This document shows, piece by piece, positions 34,865 through 43,829 of a DNA stretch of 64,000 bases (position 1 is its first letter; the number at the start of each line of letters is the position of its first letter). Source of the stretch: DTKD01 sp964494345 (GTDB lineage Bacteria > Armatimonadota > UBA5829); assembly GCA_964494345.1 (NCBI GenBank), contig CAZBSI010000004.1, forward strand, positions 124,001 through 188,000. Direction: 5' to 3'. The position numbers and the translations under genes were made by a program. Below the pieces are notes generated by a model. The model saw only the letters and a program-made list of their open reading frames with translations, was not told the DNA's origin and made no database searches.

Positions 34865-35757
34865 TCGTGTTTCACCTCATGCCCTCCGAATTTGTTGCGC
34901 AATGCTGCTATCACTTTTGCGCTGAAAGACTCATCTTGTCTTGATCTGAAGCGCATCATAAGCGAAAGGGCAATAACCGGCGCAGGAGTGCTCTGGTCGA
35001 TGGATTCCAGCACAGTCCACCTGCCTTCTCCTGAATCATTTACCCAATCTTTAATCTCAGCTAAATCAGGAGATTCCTTAAATGCCATTTCGGCAAGTTC
35101 CAACAGCCATGATCTGATCACGCTGCCGTAGTTCCACAGCCGAGAAAGCTCGTGCAGGTCATAATCGAACTGCGAATTTTTCAGAATCTCGAAGCCCTCG
35201 CCGTATGCCTGCAGCATAGCATATTCTATTCCGTTGTGGACCATCTTGGAATAGTGCCCTGCTCCGGATTTGCCCACATAAGAGTATCCACCCTCAGCCG
35301 CCAAATCGCGGAAAACTGGCTCTGCGATGTCGAATGCGTTCTTTTGCCCGCCCGTCATAAGACAGTAGCCTTCGGCATCTCCCCATATCCCTCCGCTGAT
35401 TCCCGTGTCCAGAAAATTCAACCCCGCCTCAGCCAGGCGCTTGCCGCGTGCGATAGAGTCTTTATAGTAAGAATTTCCACCGTCGATGACGATGTCTCCC
35501 TCTGAAAGCACCGGCGCGAGACCATCCAGGGCCGCATCTACGGCAGCGCCCGCCGGAACCATAACAATGGTAACCCTCGGCTGGGCAAGCACATTGGGCA
35601 ACATCGAGAGGGAATCGACCCAGTGGATTCCCTGCCCCATAGCGTCAGATCGTTTTTCCGGGTTCGTATCGTAACCGGCAACCTTATGGCCGGCTCTTGC
35701 GAGACGAGCGCCCATCCCCATTCCCATTCGACCTAATCCGACAATGCCAACGTCCAT
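34861..35757 (-). CDS. gnd: 6-phosphogluconate dehydrogenase, short form
   Basis: The ATG at 35757 follows GGGAG by 7 bases; the frame is open back to 35820 without a good ribosome site. The 298-residue product is the short decarboxylating Gnd class rather than the 470-residue one. The nucleotide loop GIVGLGRMGMGMGARL is at the N terminus; VIDGGNSYYKDS, LDTGISGGIWGDAEGYCLM and the catalytic-Lys region SGAGHYSKMVHNGIEYAM follow. It converts 6-phosphogluconate to ribulose 5-phosphate. It is the first gene of the cluster and is divergent from tkt. Confidence 0.96.
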   Translation of the reverse strand: MDVGIVGLGRMGMGMGARLARAGHKVAGYDTNPEKRSDAMGQGIHWVDSLSMLPNVLAQPRVTIVMVPAGAAVDAALDGLAPVLSEGDIVIDGGNSYYKDSIARGKRLAEAGLNFLDTGISGGIWGDAEGYCLMTGGQKNAFDIAEPVFRDLAAEGGYSYVGKSGAGHYSKMVHNGIEYAMLQAYGEGFEILKNSQFDYDLHELSRLWNYGSVIRSWLLELAEMAFKESPDLAEIKDWVNDSGEGRWTVLESIDQSTPAPVIALSLMMRFRSRQDESFSAKVIAALRNKFGGHEVKHE

Positions 35758-35947
35758 AGAATCATCTCCCTTGCATTCAGGTTCGCTTGGATAATACCCG
35801 AATTTGGGCAAGCATAGCAATTGCAGGGGTATAAAGGTTACAATATGCTATTGTATGTGTATCATTATGAAGCATACGCTTGTGTGAAGATACGGAGATT
35901 TGGCGATCTCCCGTTAGAATAACAAAATGTGGAGGTGGAGTGAAATT

Positions 35948-37954
35948 ATGTCAGAACCTATTATTGACTCTCGATTGGATGATCTTGCAGTCAACACCAT
36001 CAAGTTCCTTTCCGTCGACGCTGTTCAGAAGGCGAACTCGGGACATCCCGGCATGCCGATGGGCGCGGCGGACTTTGCTTACGCTCTGTGGGCAAAACAT
36101 TTGCGTTATAACCCGAAGGATACCCAATGGCCCAACAGGGATCGGTTTATATTGTCTGCAGGACATGGGTCGATGCTGCTGTATTCGCTGTTGCACCTGG
36201 CGGGATACGATCTGTCTCTTGACGACATAAAGAACTTCAGGCAATGGTGTAGCAAGACCCCTGGACATCCGGAGAAGGATATCGAGTACGGCATCGAGAC
36301 GACCACAGGCCCGCTCGGGCAGGGAATCACCAACGCGGTGGGAATGGCGATGGCCCAAACCCGGTTGGCAGCGCTGTTTAATAAGCCGGGGTTCGATGTT
36401 GTAGATAACCATATATTTGCGATAGCCAGCGATGGAGATCTGGAGGAGGGCGTCAGCCACGAATCGTGCGGCCTTGCCGGTCACCTTGGGCTAGGCAGCC
36501 TGATCGTGATTTACGACGATAATCATATCTCAATCGAAGGGGATACCGATCTCGCATATTCGGATAATGTGGCGATGCGGTTTGAGGCTTACGGCTGGCA
36601 CGTACAGCATATTGATGGTCACAACCGAAAAGCCGCTGATCTCGCATTGGCCGCAGCCAAGGCTGTTAAGGACAAGCCAAGCATAATCATAGCCCGCACC
36701 CACATAGCGAAGGGCGCTCCCACGAAGCAGGACACGTCTTCATCACACGGCGAGCCTTTGGGAGAACAGGAGATCAAAGGCGCCAAGGAACTGGCGGGGT
36801 GGCCGCTTGAGCCCGCGTTTTATGTGCCGCAAGAGGTCTATGATCTTTTTGCCAAGCGAGCAGAGCAGTTGAAGACGGACTATGACGCATGGCATGAGAT
36901 GTTTGCGAAGTATCGTAAGGATTTCCCGGAGCAGGCAGAGCTGTGGGATAAGATGATGAGCAAATACGTCCCGGAGAACATCGAGGACGAGATTATACCG
37001 TTGGTGAATTGCGAGAAGCCGGTGGCGACGCGGTCGGCGTCTGGAGAGGTGATTCCGGTTATTGCCAAGCTGGTGCCCTCGCTGTGGGGTGGCTCCGCTG
37101 ATTTGGCCCCGAGCACGAAGACAAATATCAAAAATGCCGGCAGTTTTTCTGCACAGGACCGATTGGGCTGGAATCTCCACTTCGGCGTACGTGAACACGG
37201 GATGATGTCGGCGGTGAATGGAATGGCGCTGTATGGCGGGTTCATACCGTATGGATCGACGTTTTTGATCTTCTCGGATTACGCGCGGCCGTCGATTCGG
37301 CTGGCGGCGTTGATGAAGCTGCAATTGGTGCAAGTGTATACTCACGACAGCGTTTTCCTCGGTGAGGACGGCCCGACTCATCAGCCTATCGAGCACCTGG
37401 CCGCGTTGAGAGCGATCCCGAACGTCAAGGTAATCAGGCCGGCTGACGCCGCTGAGACGGTTGTTGCGTGGGCTGTGGCGCTTGAAAACAAGACGGGGCC
37501 GACTATTCTGGCTCTGACGAGGCAAAATCTGCCTGCCTGCAGCAACGATCCGCAGACTGCCAAGGGGCTGCGCAAAGGCGCCTATATCGTCCGGGATTCC
37601 GAGCGAGTGGATGTGGTGATAATAGCCACGGGTTCGGAGGTGAGCACGGCTATCGGGGCGTATGACCTGCTGACCAGCAAGGGAATCGGGGTTCGAGTTG
37701 TCTCAATGCCGTGCACGGAACTGTTTGACGAACAGGATGTAGAGTATCGAAACAGCATCATCCCGCCAAATGTTAAAAAGCGTGTTGTGGTGGAGGCTGC
37801 GGTTCCGTTTGGCTGGTGCAAGTACGCCGGCGATGAAGGGCTGGTTATTGGCCTGGAGCGATTTGGCGCATCGGCTCCTGCCAGCGTTTTAGCCGAGAAA
37901 TTCGGCCTGACTCCAGAAGCCGTGGCGGCGAAGGTGGAGGAATATTTGAAGTAG
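35948..37954 (+). CDS. tkt: Transketolase
   Basis: The ATG at 35948 is preceded by GGAGGTGGAG, making 668 residues; an upstream in-frame ATG at 35927 is inside that region. Motifs: SGHPGMPMG (about 32-40), SAGHGSMLLY, the thiamine diphosphate binding ASDGDLEEGVSHE (about 159-171) and the catalytic GEDGPTHQPIEHL near residue 470. Transketolase moves two-carbon units between sugar phosphates. It is divergent from the gnd-zwf-opcA-pgl-rpiB cluster across a 190-base intergenic region, so the two units may share control. Confidence 0.98.
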   Translation: MSEPIIDSRLDDLAVNTIKFLSVDAVQKANSGHPGMPMGAADFAYALWAKHLRYNPKDTQWPNRDRFILSAGHGSMLLYSLLHLAGYDLSLDDIKNFRQWCSKTPGHPEKDIEYGIETTTGPLGQGITNAVGMAMAQTRLAALFNKPGFDVVDNHIFAIASDGDLEEGVSHESCGLAGHLGLGSLIVIYDDNHISIEGDTDLAYSDNVAMRFEAYGWHVQHIDGHNRKAADLALAAAKAVKDKPSIIIARTHIAKGAPTKQDTSSSHGEPLGEQEIKGAKELAGWPLEPAFYVPQEVYDLFAKRAEQLKTDYDAWHEMFAKYRKDFPEQAELWDKMMSKYVPENIEDEIIPLVNCEKPVATRSASGEVIPVIAKLVPSLWGGSADLAPSTKTNIKNAGSFSAQDRLGWNLHFGVREHGMMSAVNGMALYGGFIPYGSTFLIFSDYARPSIRLAALMKLQLVQVYTHDSVFLGEDGPTHQPIEHLAALRAIPNVKVIRPADAAETVVAWAVALENKTGPTILALTRQNLPACSNDPQTAKGLRKGAYIVRDSERVDVVIIATGSEVSTAIGAYDLLTSKGIGVRVVSMPCTELFDEQDVEYRNSIIPPNVKKRVVVEAAVPFGWCKYAGDEGLVIGLERFGASAPASVLAEKFGLTPEAVAAKVEEYLK

Positions 37955-37964
37955 GTTTTTGGTT

Positions 37965-38403
37965 TTGGGGTGGCGATTCGACCAGGAATTGCCACCTTGC
38001 CTAGAAGGGAAGAAACGCGAAAGCGCGAAAAAAGCGAAAGCCAGAAAAAGCACACAGTTGGGGTTACGTGGAACCGAACTTCGAACGGCAGACCTCGGAC
38101 ATCGAAAAAGCAGATTTCTCGCTTCGCTCGAAATGACAAGGGTTGAGGCGCTCGAAATGACGGGGACTGTGCAGTTCGAAATGACCCCGATTGGCTTTTG
38201 AAGGGATTGGCCGAGACGGAGATCGGCCACTACGGTTTTGTTGATAGGTGGTGGATTATGAGTGATCCGACAACCGACAACCGCTAACCGGAAAAGCAGA
38301 TTTCTCGCTGCGCTCGAAATGACAAGAGTTGTGACGCTGGAAATGACAAGGGGTGTGACGCTGGAATGACAGGGATTGTGACGCTCGAAATGGCGGGGTT
38401 GTG
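37965..38403. repeat. Cluster of interspersed elements with tandem tail expansions
   Basis: Between tkt and the GH43-like gene lie: the palindrome unit gtggcgattcgacc..ttgccacctt, the purine-rich gaaacgcgaaagcgcgaaa block, two copies of the element aaaagcagatttctcgct..cgaaatgac (about 38106-38138 and 38291-38323), and tandem tails of about 22-24 bases with units such as ttgtgacgctggaaatgaca. The palindrome ttggccgagacggagatcgg and a short heptamer run (ccgacaaccgacaaccgcta) are also present. No gene is supported in this 452-base stretch. Confidence 0.82.
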
Positions 38404-38407
38404 ATTG

Positions 38408-39361
38408 TCAGCCGATTTGTTGCGGGGTCCAGGTTGGGCCGATGACGGTTGGGCCTTTGGCTGTCCAGCGTAGTTTGTCTATACACATCCTGCGGGCGGT
38501 CATTTTTTCATCCCACGCGTGATAGACTATGTAGGTCTCATCATCCGGCCCTGATACGAAACTGTTATGACCAGGGCCTATGACCTTGCCCGGCACAGTG
38601 CGCAGAATCCGGGGAGCCTCCGGACTGTCGTCGACATAAGGGCCCATTACGGAATCGGCGACCACGCAATCCACCCCGTAAGTGTCGTTTTCATAGCGAC
38701 CGCCACTATAGAAGCAATAATACTTCCCGTTGTGCATCAACACAGAGGCGCCTTCTATAGTGTGCCAGTCATAAATGCTATTATACATCGGTCGATTAGC
38801 CATAAATCGCTGCCAGTCGCGGGTGGCGCGCGTGACAACTTTTTCCTCACCAGCCAATTGTGTCATATCGACCAATCGATCAACTACTATCGCAGTGCCG
38901 GGGCGAATCTTATCATCGGAATCGAGAAAATCTTTGCAGTAAAACAGATACCATTTACCATCAGTATCCTGAAAAGGGTGTGCGTCAATGGCAAAGGTGA
39001 CGGAATCGTCGGTTATAGGCTCGCCGATGTCGGTATATGGCCCAAGTGGGCTGCTGCTGACGGCCACGTGAAGTCGGTGGGGGTCGCCCACTGAATAATA
39101 CATATAGAAGACACCACCCGAAAACGCTATCTCCGGCGCCCAATAGTCATTCCCATATTTCGAATCGACAGCGTGTAACGCCCAACCGTGCGACTCCCAA
39201 TCAACCAGATCAGGTGAGGATTTAATTGGGAAGCGGCTGGGTGCGCTGGTATCGGAGGATTGCGAGCCAGTGCCGACTGCGTAGTAGGTCTGCCCCACTT
39301 TCCAGACGAAAGGGTCGGCGAAGTAATCGGAGCAAACGGGATTCGTATAACTTATGGGCAT
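38408..39361 (-). CDS. GH43-like glycoside hydrolase (arabinofuranosidase/xylosidase type)
   Basis: The ATG at 39361 has AGGTGG 8 bases upstream and gives 317 residues starting MPISYTNPV. The five-bladed propeller signature of GH43 is clear: the general-base Asp in YFADPFVW (about 14-20), WAPEIAFSGG, the pKa-modulating Asp in FAIDAHPFQD (about 108-117) and the acid Glu in HTIEGASVL (about 180-188). There is no signal peptide, so it would act on imported oligosaccharides. The substrate is not determinable. Confidence 0.9.
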   Translation of the reverse strand: MPISYTNPVCSDYFADPFVWKVGQTYYAVGTGSQSSDTSAPSRFPIKSSPDLVDWESHGWALHAVDSKYGNDYWAPEIAFSGGVFYMYYSVGDPHRLHVAVSSSPLGPYTDIGEPITDDSVTFAIDAHPFQDTDGKWYLFYCKDFLDSDDKIRPGTAIVVDRLVDMTQLAGEEKVVTRATRDWQRFMANRPMYNSIYDWHTIEGASVLMHNGKYYCFYSGGRYENDTYGVDCVVADSVMGPYVDDSPEAPRILRTVPGKVIGPGHNSFVSGPDDETYIVYHAWDEKMTARRMCIDKLRWTAKGPTVIGPTWTPQQIG

Positions 39362-39420
39362 AAAAAGGCCACCTGCCATATTTTTAATAATATAGCACGT
39401 GGCCTGCATTACGTAAACTA

Positions 39421-40296
39421 TTAAGCGGCTCGTTTGGTCCTGGCAGGCATAGAGTCGCCCCAGGCGAGTATATCTCCACACTGACCGAGGCGCCTGCGAA
39501 CAGACATCGTGAGATGATCCAGTTCCTCAACGCTGAGGCCCGTATACTCGGCTATCTCATCCAAACCGATGTCGTTGGCTACGCCCACGATGTAACTTTT
39601 CGACATTCGTTTAGCTAATAGATTGGCGGCCCCGACAGCTCTTGCAAGCCCCTCGTGATTAGGGGAGTCTTCCGGGTTATGATGATAAAATATTCCCTCT
39701 ACGAGCGTCTCCGGGAACTGCCAACTCTTGGCAAGCTCGCCGCCGATTTTGGCGTGGTCGGTGCTGAGCAGGGCATTTTCCTCGACCACCATAGGCCGGC
39801 CGTATTCGCGACATGACTCTACTATCTGTCCAAATCTATGAGGCAGCGCACGGGCAATGATAAGTTTGCCTACGTCGTGAAGCAATCCGGCGACAAAGGC
39901 GGACTCTGCCCCGCTGTTTCTTGACATTCTCGCATATAAGACCTCGGTGCCGACCGCACATGTGACGGAGTGTGTCCACATCTCTCGCCAATCGAAGTCC
40001 GGAAACATCTGTCTCGGAAACAGGGTGTCGATAATTGATGCCGAAGCGGCCAGGTTGCGTATTGAACTAAAGCCCAGGGTCACCACAGCATCTGTAATTG
40101 TCTCTGCTTTTACCCTGCGAGCATAAAACGCCGAATTGGCCATTCGAAGCACTTTTGTCGCGAGGGATTGATCCAGCATAATCACCTCGGCGACTTCATC
40201 CGCTGAGGCGTCTGGAGAATTTGTTATCTGAATAATACGTGCCAACGCCGGGGAGACGCTCGGCAGGTCTATCTTACCACCTGATCGACGAAACAT
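39421..40296 (-). CDS. HDOD-domain signalling protein
   Basis: The ATG at 40296 has GGAGGAG just upstream. The 291-residue protein is mostly one HDOD domain: LPSVSPALARIIQITNSPDAS, DQSLATKVLRMANSAFYA and LGFSSIRNLAAS at the front, then GLLHDVGKLIIA with the HD pair and YHHNPE later. HDOD proteins are non-enzymatic or weakly phosphodiesterase-related regulators of motility, stress or c-di-GMP signalling. No receiver or GGDEF domain is attached. The gene is divergent from the VKOR-like gene. Confidence 0.92.
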   Translation of the reverse strand: MFRRSGGKIDLPSVSPALARIIQITNSPDASADEVAEVIMLDQSLATKVLRMANSAFYARRVKAETITDAVVTLGFSSIRNLAASASIIDTLFPRQMFPDFDWREMWTHSVTCAVGTEVLYARMSRNSGAESAFVAGLLHDVGKLIIARALPHRFGQIVESCREYGRPMVVEENALLSTDHAKIGGELAKSWQFPETLVEGIFYHHNPEDSPNHEGLARAVGAANLLAKRMSKSYIVGVANDIGLDEIAEYTGLSVEELDHLTMSVRRRLGQCGDILAWGDSMPARTKRAA

Positions 40297-40418
40297 AGGC
40301 TCCTCCGTAAATAAAACAGGCGCATACGCGCAGTAAATGCATTTACCACAAGGGATTGTTCCGCGATTGTGCACAGTCTTTCAAAGGGTATTTATGTAAT
40401 GAAGCGCAAAAAATCGAA

Positions 40419-40862
40419 ATGAAGCTCGCAATACCCATACTGATCGGCATATTGGCTTTCGTTGGATTTGCGGATTCCGTATATTTGACGATGGCACACT
40501 TCGGAATAATTAACCCGGCCACGCTCGAGCAGTCGGCCGTGTGCTCGCTTACTAACAATAGTTGCGAGAAGGCAGCGACATCCTCTTCGGCGACTACAGC
40601 GGGCATACCAAATGCCGTGCTGGGGACCGCGTATTTTGCGGCCGTGCTCGGAGTTGTCGGCTTGAGGCTGATTTTGGGCCGGTGGTTTGCGCTGTATCCG
40701 ACGTTCGCGTTTCTTGTGGCGGGGCTTGCGTTCAGCATCTATTTGACCCAACAGCTTGTATTTAAACTGCAACAGCCGTGTCCGTTTTGCTTGACGGCCC
40801 ACGCGATCAATGCCTTCGTGCTCACATTGTTTGTGATCTCCGTGAAGCCCTGGAGACGATGA
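40419..40862 (+). CDS. Vitamin K epoxide reductase (VKOR) family protein
   Basis: The 147-residue protein from the ATG at 40419 has four membrane segments. All four VKOR cysteines are visible: loop Cys 42 and 49 (AVCSLTNNSCEKA) and the redox centre CPFC (121-124). Bacterial VKOR reoxidises a DsbA-like partner and passes electrons to quinone, making disulfide bonds outside the cytoplasm. No thioredoxin domain is fused and no DsbA gene is next to it. The ribosome site is weak; a TTG at 40356 would add 21 polar residues and is less likely. Confidence 0.88.
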   Translation: MKLAIPILIGILAFVGFADSVYLTMAHFGIINPATLEQSAVCSLTNNSCEKAATSSSATTAGIPNAVLGTAYFAAVLGVVGLRLILGRWFALYPTFAFLVAGLAFSIYLTQQLVFKLQQPCPFCLTAHAINAFVLTLFVISVKPWRR

Positions 40863-40968
40863 ACCAAACGAGGAAACGGGTAGTATCATAATTGCAAGTG
40901 CAGGGCGGTTATGGTATTCTGAAAGCGCCGATTTCTTCGCATCAACACCATCTTGCCAGGATTGAGTA

Positions 40969-42123
40969 GTGTCATCTGAACAGGAATCCATTGGGATTGT
41001 AGAAACGCAATATTGTACTATCGCTGAGCCGCCGCACCAGTTGGAACTGGAATGCGGACGCAGGCTTGGGCCGGTTACGATCGCCTACGAAACCTACGGC
41101 GAGCTTAACAAAGATAAGAGCAACGCGATACTTGTTATCCACGCGCTTACCGGAGACGCGCACGCCGCAGGCAGGCATCACCCGTCGGATCGGAAGCCGG
41201 GCTGGTGGGATAATATGATCGGCCCCAACAAAGCATTCGATACGGATCGATATTTTGTGATCTGTGCGAACTGCATCGGCGGCTGCAAAGGCAGCACCGG
41301 GCCTTCCTCCATTAACCCGGAAACAGGAAAGCCGTATGGATTGGATTTTCCGATGGTGACAATCGGGGATATGGTGCAGGCGCAGAAGGAGTTGATCGAC
41401 CGGCTGGGCATAGACCAACTGGCCTGCGTTGTCGGCGGAAGCATGGGCGGTATGCAGGTGTTGCAGTGGGCGACCACATATCCAGACAGGATGCGGCTGG
41501 TGATACCAATAGCCACAACGGCGCGATTATCGCCTCAAGCGATTGCCTTTGACGCTGTGGGAAGACACGCGATTATGGCCGATCCGAATTGGAATAATGG
41601 CAACTACTACGGCGGACAGATTCCCAGCCGCGGCCTTGGCATTGCTCGTATGATTGGGCATATTACATACCTGAGCGACGCATCGATGCACGCGAAGTTC
41701 GGCCGGGATTTGCAGGATAAAGTGACTCCCGACTACGATTTTGTGACGGAGTTTCAGGTCGAGAGTTACCTAAACTACCAGGGCGATGAGTTCGTTAAGC
41801 GCTTCGACGCTAATTCATATTTATATTTAAGCAAGGCGATGGACTATTTCGACCTCTCACAGCCGAGCGGCGATTTACGGGAGGCTCTTTCGAGGGTGCG
41901 AGCGGCGGCGTTGGTGATTTCTTTTTCGTCGGATTGGTTATTTCCATCGTATATGTCTAAAGAGATTGTCTCGGCGCTGAGGCGCAATAATGTCGATGTC
42001 AGTTATGCGGAGATTCAATCGGATTATGGTCACGACGCTTTCCTGCTGGAGGTGGAAACCCTGAGCCGATTGATAACGAATTTCCTCGAATACGCTGACC
42101 TTAGGAAATCTGATGACGACTGA
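40969..42123 (+). CDS. metX: Homoserine O-acetyltransferase
   Basis: The 384-residue alpha/beta-hydrolase starts at GTG 40969 with AGGA upstream. Family motifs are AYETYGELN, HALTGDAHAAGRH, CANCIGGCKGSTGPSS, the nucleophile elbow GGSMGGMQ (about 159-166), SDWLFP and YGHDAFL with the catalytic His. It acetylates homoserine in methionine synthesis. The 11-base overlap with metW is the classic metX-metW arrangement. No SAM riboswitch was recognised in the 106 bases upstream. Confidence 0.95.
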   Translation: MSSEQESIGIVETQYCTIAEPPHQLELECGRRLGPVTIAYETYGELNKDKSNAILVIHALTGDAHAAGRHHPSDRKPGWWDNMIGPNKAFDTDRYFVICANCIGGCKGSTGPSSINPETGKPYGLDFPMVTIGDMVQAQKELIDRLGIDQLACVVGGSMGGMQVLQWATTYPDRMRLVIPIATTARLSPQAIAFDAVGRHAIMADPNWNNGNYYGGQIPSRGLGIARMIGHITYLSDASMHAKFGRDLQDKVTPDYDFVTEFQVESYLNYQGDEFVKRFDANSYLYLSKAMDYFDLSQPSGDLREALSRVRAAALVISFSSDWLFPSYMSKEIVSALRRNNVDVSYAEIQSDYGHDAFLLEVETLSRLITNFLEYADLRKSDDD

Positions 42124-42775
42124 AATTAGAAGTGTGCTGCGTTCAAACGGAGATTTGCAGCCTCAATATCAGTTTATTGTAGATACCGTAAAGCCAGGAA
42201 GTTCGGTGCTGGACCTGGGCTGTGGCGGCGGTGAGCTGATGAAGGCCCTGCAAAAACAGAAGCGCGCCCGTGTGCAGGGAATAGAGCTTTCGGACGTAGC
42301 GGTGCAGTCGTGTGTGGAGAAGGGGCTGTTTGTATATCACGGCGACCTTAACGAAGGTTTGGCGGATTTTAATGATAACAGCGTAGACTATGTGATTCTC
42401 ACCAGCACGATTCAAGTGTTGCAGCGGCCGGATCTGCTGATATTGGAGGCTGCGCGTGTCGGCAGGCAATGCGTCATCTCGGTTCCTAATTTTGGGCACT
42501 GGCGGGTGAGGATGCAGTTGATGTTTCAGGGAGTTATGCCGAAGACATCATGTCTGCCTTATGAATGGTATGACACACCCAACATTCACCTCACTACCAT
42601 AAATGATTTCAAGAGATTCTGTCGCGAGAAGAACCTGCGAATCATGGACGAGACCAACCTGGTGATTGGCGATAAGAGATGCAAACGAGTGTGGGCGATG
42701 CCAAACTTCTTCGCCGACTACGCCATATTCGTGCTGCAGCGCCAGGAGACGATCACAGGCCAGGATAAAATATAA
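42113..42775 (+). CDS. metW: MetW-type methyltransferase-like protein
   Basis: The 220-residue protein carries the SAM-binding LDLGCGGGELMKAL (about 34-47), GIELSDVAVQSC, the conserved VILTSTIQVLQRPD and ISVPNFGHWRVR segments, and YEWYDTPNIHLTT, which together define MetW. MetW is required with MetX for efficient homoserine acetylation in several bacteria. The gene overlaps metX at its start and the convergent beta-barrel gene by 23 bases at its end. Confidence 0.95.
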   Translation: MTTEIRSVLRSNGDLQPQYQFIVDTVKPGSSVLDLGCGGGELMKALQKQKRARVQGIELSDVAVQSCVEKGLFVYHGDLNEGLADFNDNSVDYVILTSTIQVLQRPDLLILEAARVGRQCVISVPNFGHWRVRMQLMFQGVMPKTSCLPYEWYDTPNIHLTTINDFKRFCREKNLRIMDETNLVIGDKRCKRVWAMPNFFADYAIFVLQRQETITGQDKI

Positions 42776-43754
42776 GAGAGAATTGCGGAGACGGGTCCAT
42801 GCCTTCGTCGGGTTTATTGACAGGCGCCCTTATCCCTACCCCGATCGTGATTTTCTGTTTCAACACATAGCGCACACTGGCATCGACATAGACCTGCGAG
42901 CTATGCGTAGTGGTGCCCGCGAGCAGGGGTGTTCCTACGAGCGGTGCGTTGGGATAACTATCATCCTGTTGGTTGCGAAAAGTGAAACCCAAAGAGGCAG
43001 CGAGGTCGCGCGTGACTCCGTATGTGCTTTGCACCGAGGCTATCAGCGTATCGCCGACCTGCACTCCCTGACTGCCTGACCCATATATTTTGCCTGCTAA
43101 AAACCCTTCATAGGACAACCGGCCCTGAGAGTGGGTGTAACTGATGGCGAACAGGCCGTTTAGGGTGCGCGTCGAGGGCTGCCAGCCCAGCGGTACCCGT
43201 TGAGAGCCAGGGAAATAGCCTTCGGTGGCTGTGTTGGCCTGATCGAAGATAGCGTCGTCTTTGCCTGTCGGCAGTTCTATCCCTGCGGCAATGGCGATTC
43301 GATTGCTGCGGCATTTATCCTCCCACAGGACCTTCTTGCCGGCAAGCACTATCCCGCCCAGACCATCGGCATTTGAGGACGTCGGCAATCCGCCGATGCT
43401 GCCGCGGACCCTGTTGCGATAGTATGGAATCGAAATGCCTGCTGCCCAGCCATTGTTGAACCCGCGCATTGCACCCACCCTGATCCATCGCAATTTGACA
43501 TCAAGACCGGGCTGGACGTTGACGCCGTCGTGGTTCCAATGATCACTTGAAACCCCCGATAAATCCACATCTGGAATAATTTGGCCGGGCGCAGGCATCG
43601 TGCCGCCGAGACCGGTTAGCGGAAAGTCCGGCTCGTTATTGATATAAACCGGCGGGCGGTCCAAAAATCCGCACTCCCCGCCGTCGACCACCCATTGCCC
43701 AAAGCACGGGATCGCCGGTAAAATCAGCGCCAACATTAGTAAATATGTTCTCAC
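42753..43754 (-). CDS. Outer-membrane beta-barrel protein (phenol MetA-like / porin-like)
   Basis: The 333-residue protein has a signal peptide (MRTYLLMLALILPAIPCFGQ), then alternating amphipathic strands with glycine and aromatic girdle residues, ending in FSLIFYPGL, close to the terminal-aromatic pattern of barrel proteins. Stretches such as WAAGISIPYYRNRV, IAIAAGIELPTGKDDA and VYVDASVRYVLKQKITIGVGI (partly quoted) recall the MetA-pathway/transporter barrel family. It implies an outer membrane. The substrate is unknown. Confidence 0.75.
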   Translation of the reverse strand: MRTYLLMLALILPAIPCFGQWVVDGGECGFLDRPPVYINNEPDFPLTGLGGTMPAPGQIIPDVDLSGVSSDHWNHDGVNVQPGLDVKLRWIRVGAMRGFNNGWAAGISIPYYRNRVRGSIGGLPTSSNADGLGGIVLAGKKVLWEDKCRSNRIAIAAGIELPTGKDDAIFDQANTATEGYFPGSQRVPLGWQPSTRTLNGLFAISYTHSQGRLSYEGFLAGKIYGSGSQGVQVGDTLIASVQSTYGVTRDLAASLGFTFRNQQDDSYPNAPLVGTPLLAGTTTHSSQVYVDASVRYVLKQKITIGVGIRAPVNKPDEGMDPSPQFSLIFYPGL

Positions 43755-43829
43755 AACCGTACCCTCCGGCAGTCTATATACCCGCCGGACAGGCAGAAGA
43801 GCGCTGATCGCGTCAATAATATCGTCGAT

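Noticed and set aside
35758..35947. Sigma-70 promoters in the gnd/tkt divergent region
   Set aside because: TATAAA- and TACAAT-like boxes are present near 35830-35844, but no -35 at acceptable distance was found.
36743..37525. 260-codon minus-strand frame inside transketolase
   Set aside because: Antisense to a highly conserved enzyme; composition typical of a shadow.
40863..40968. SAM riboswitch upstream of metX
   Set aside because: No SAM-box core motifs or terminator arrangement could be recognised in the 106 bases.
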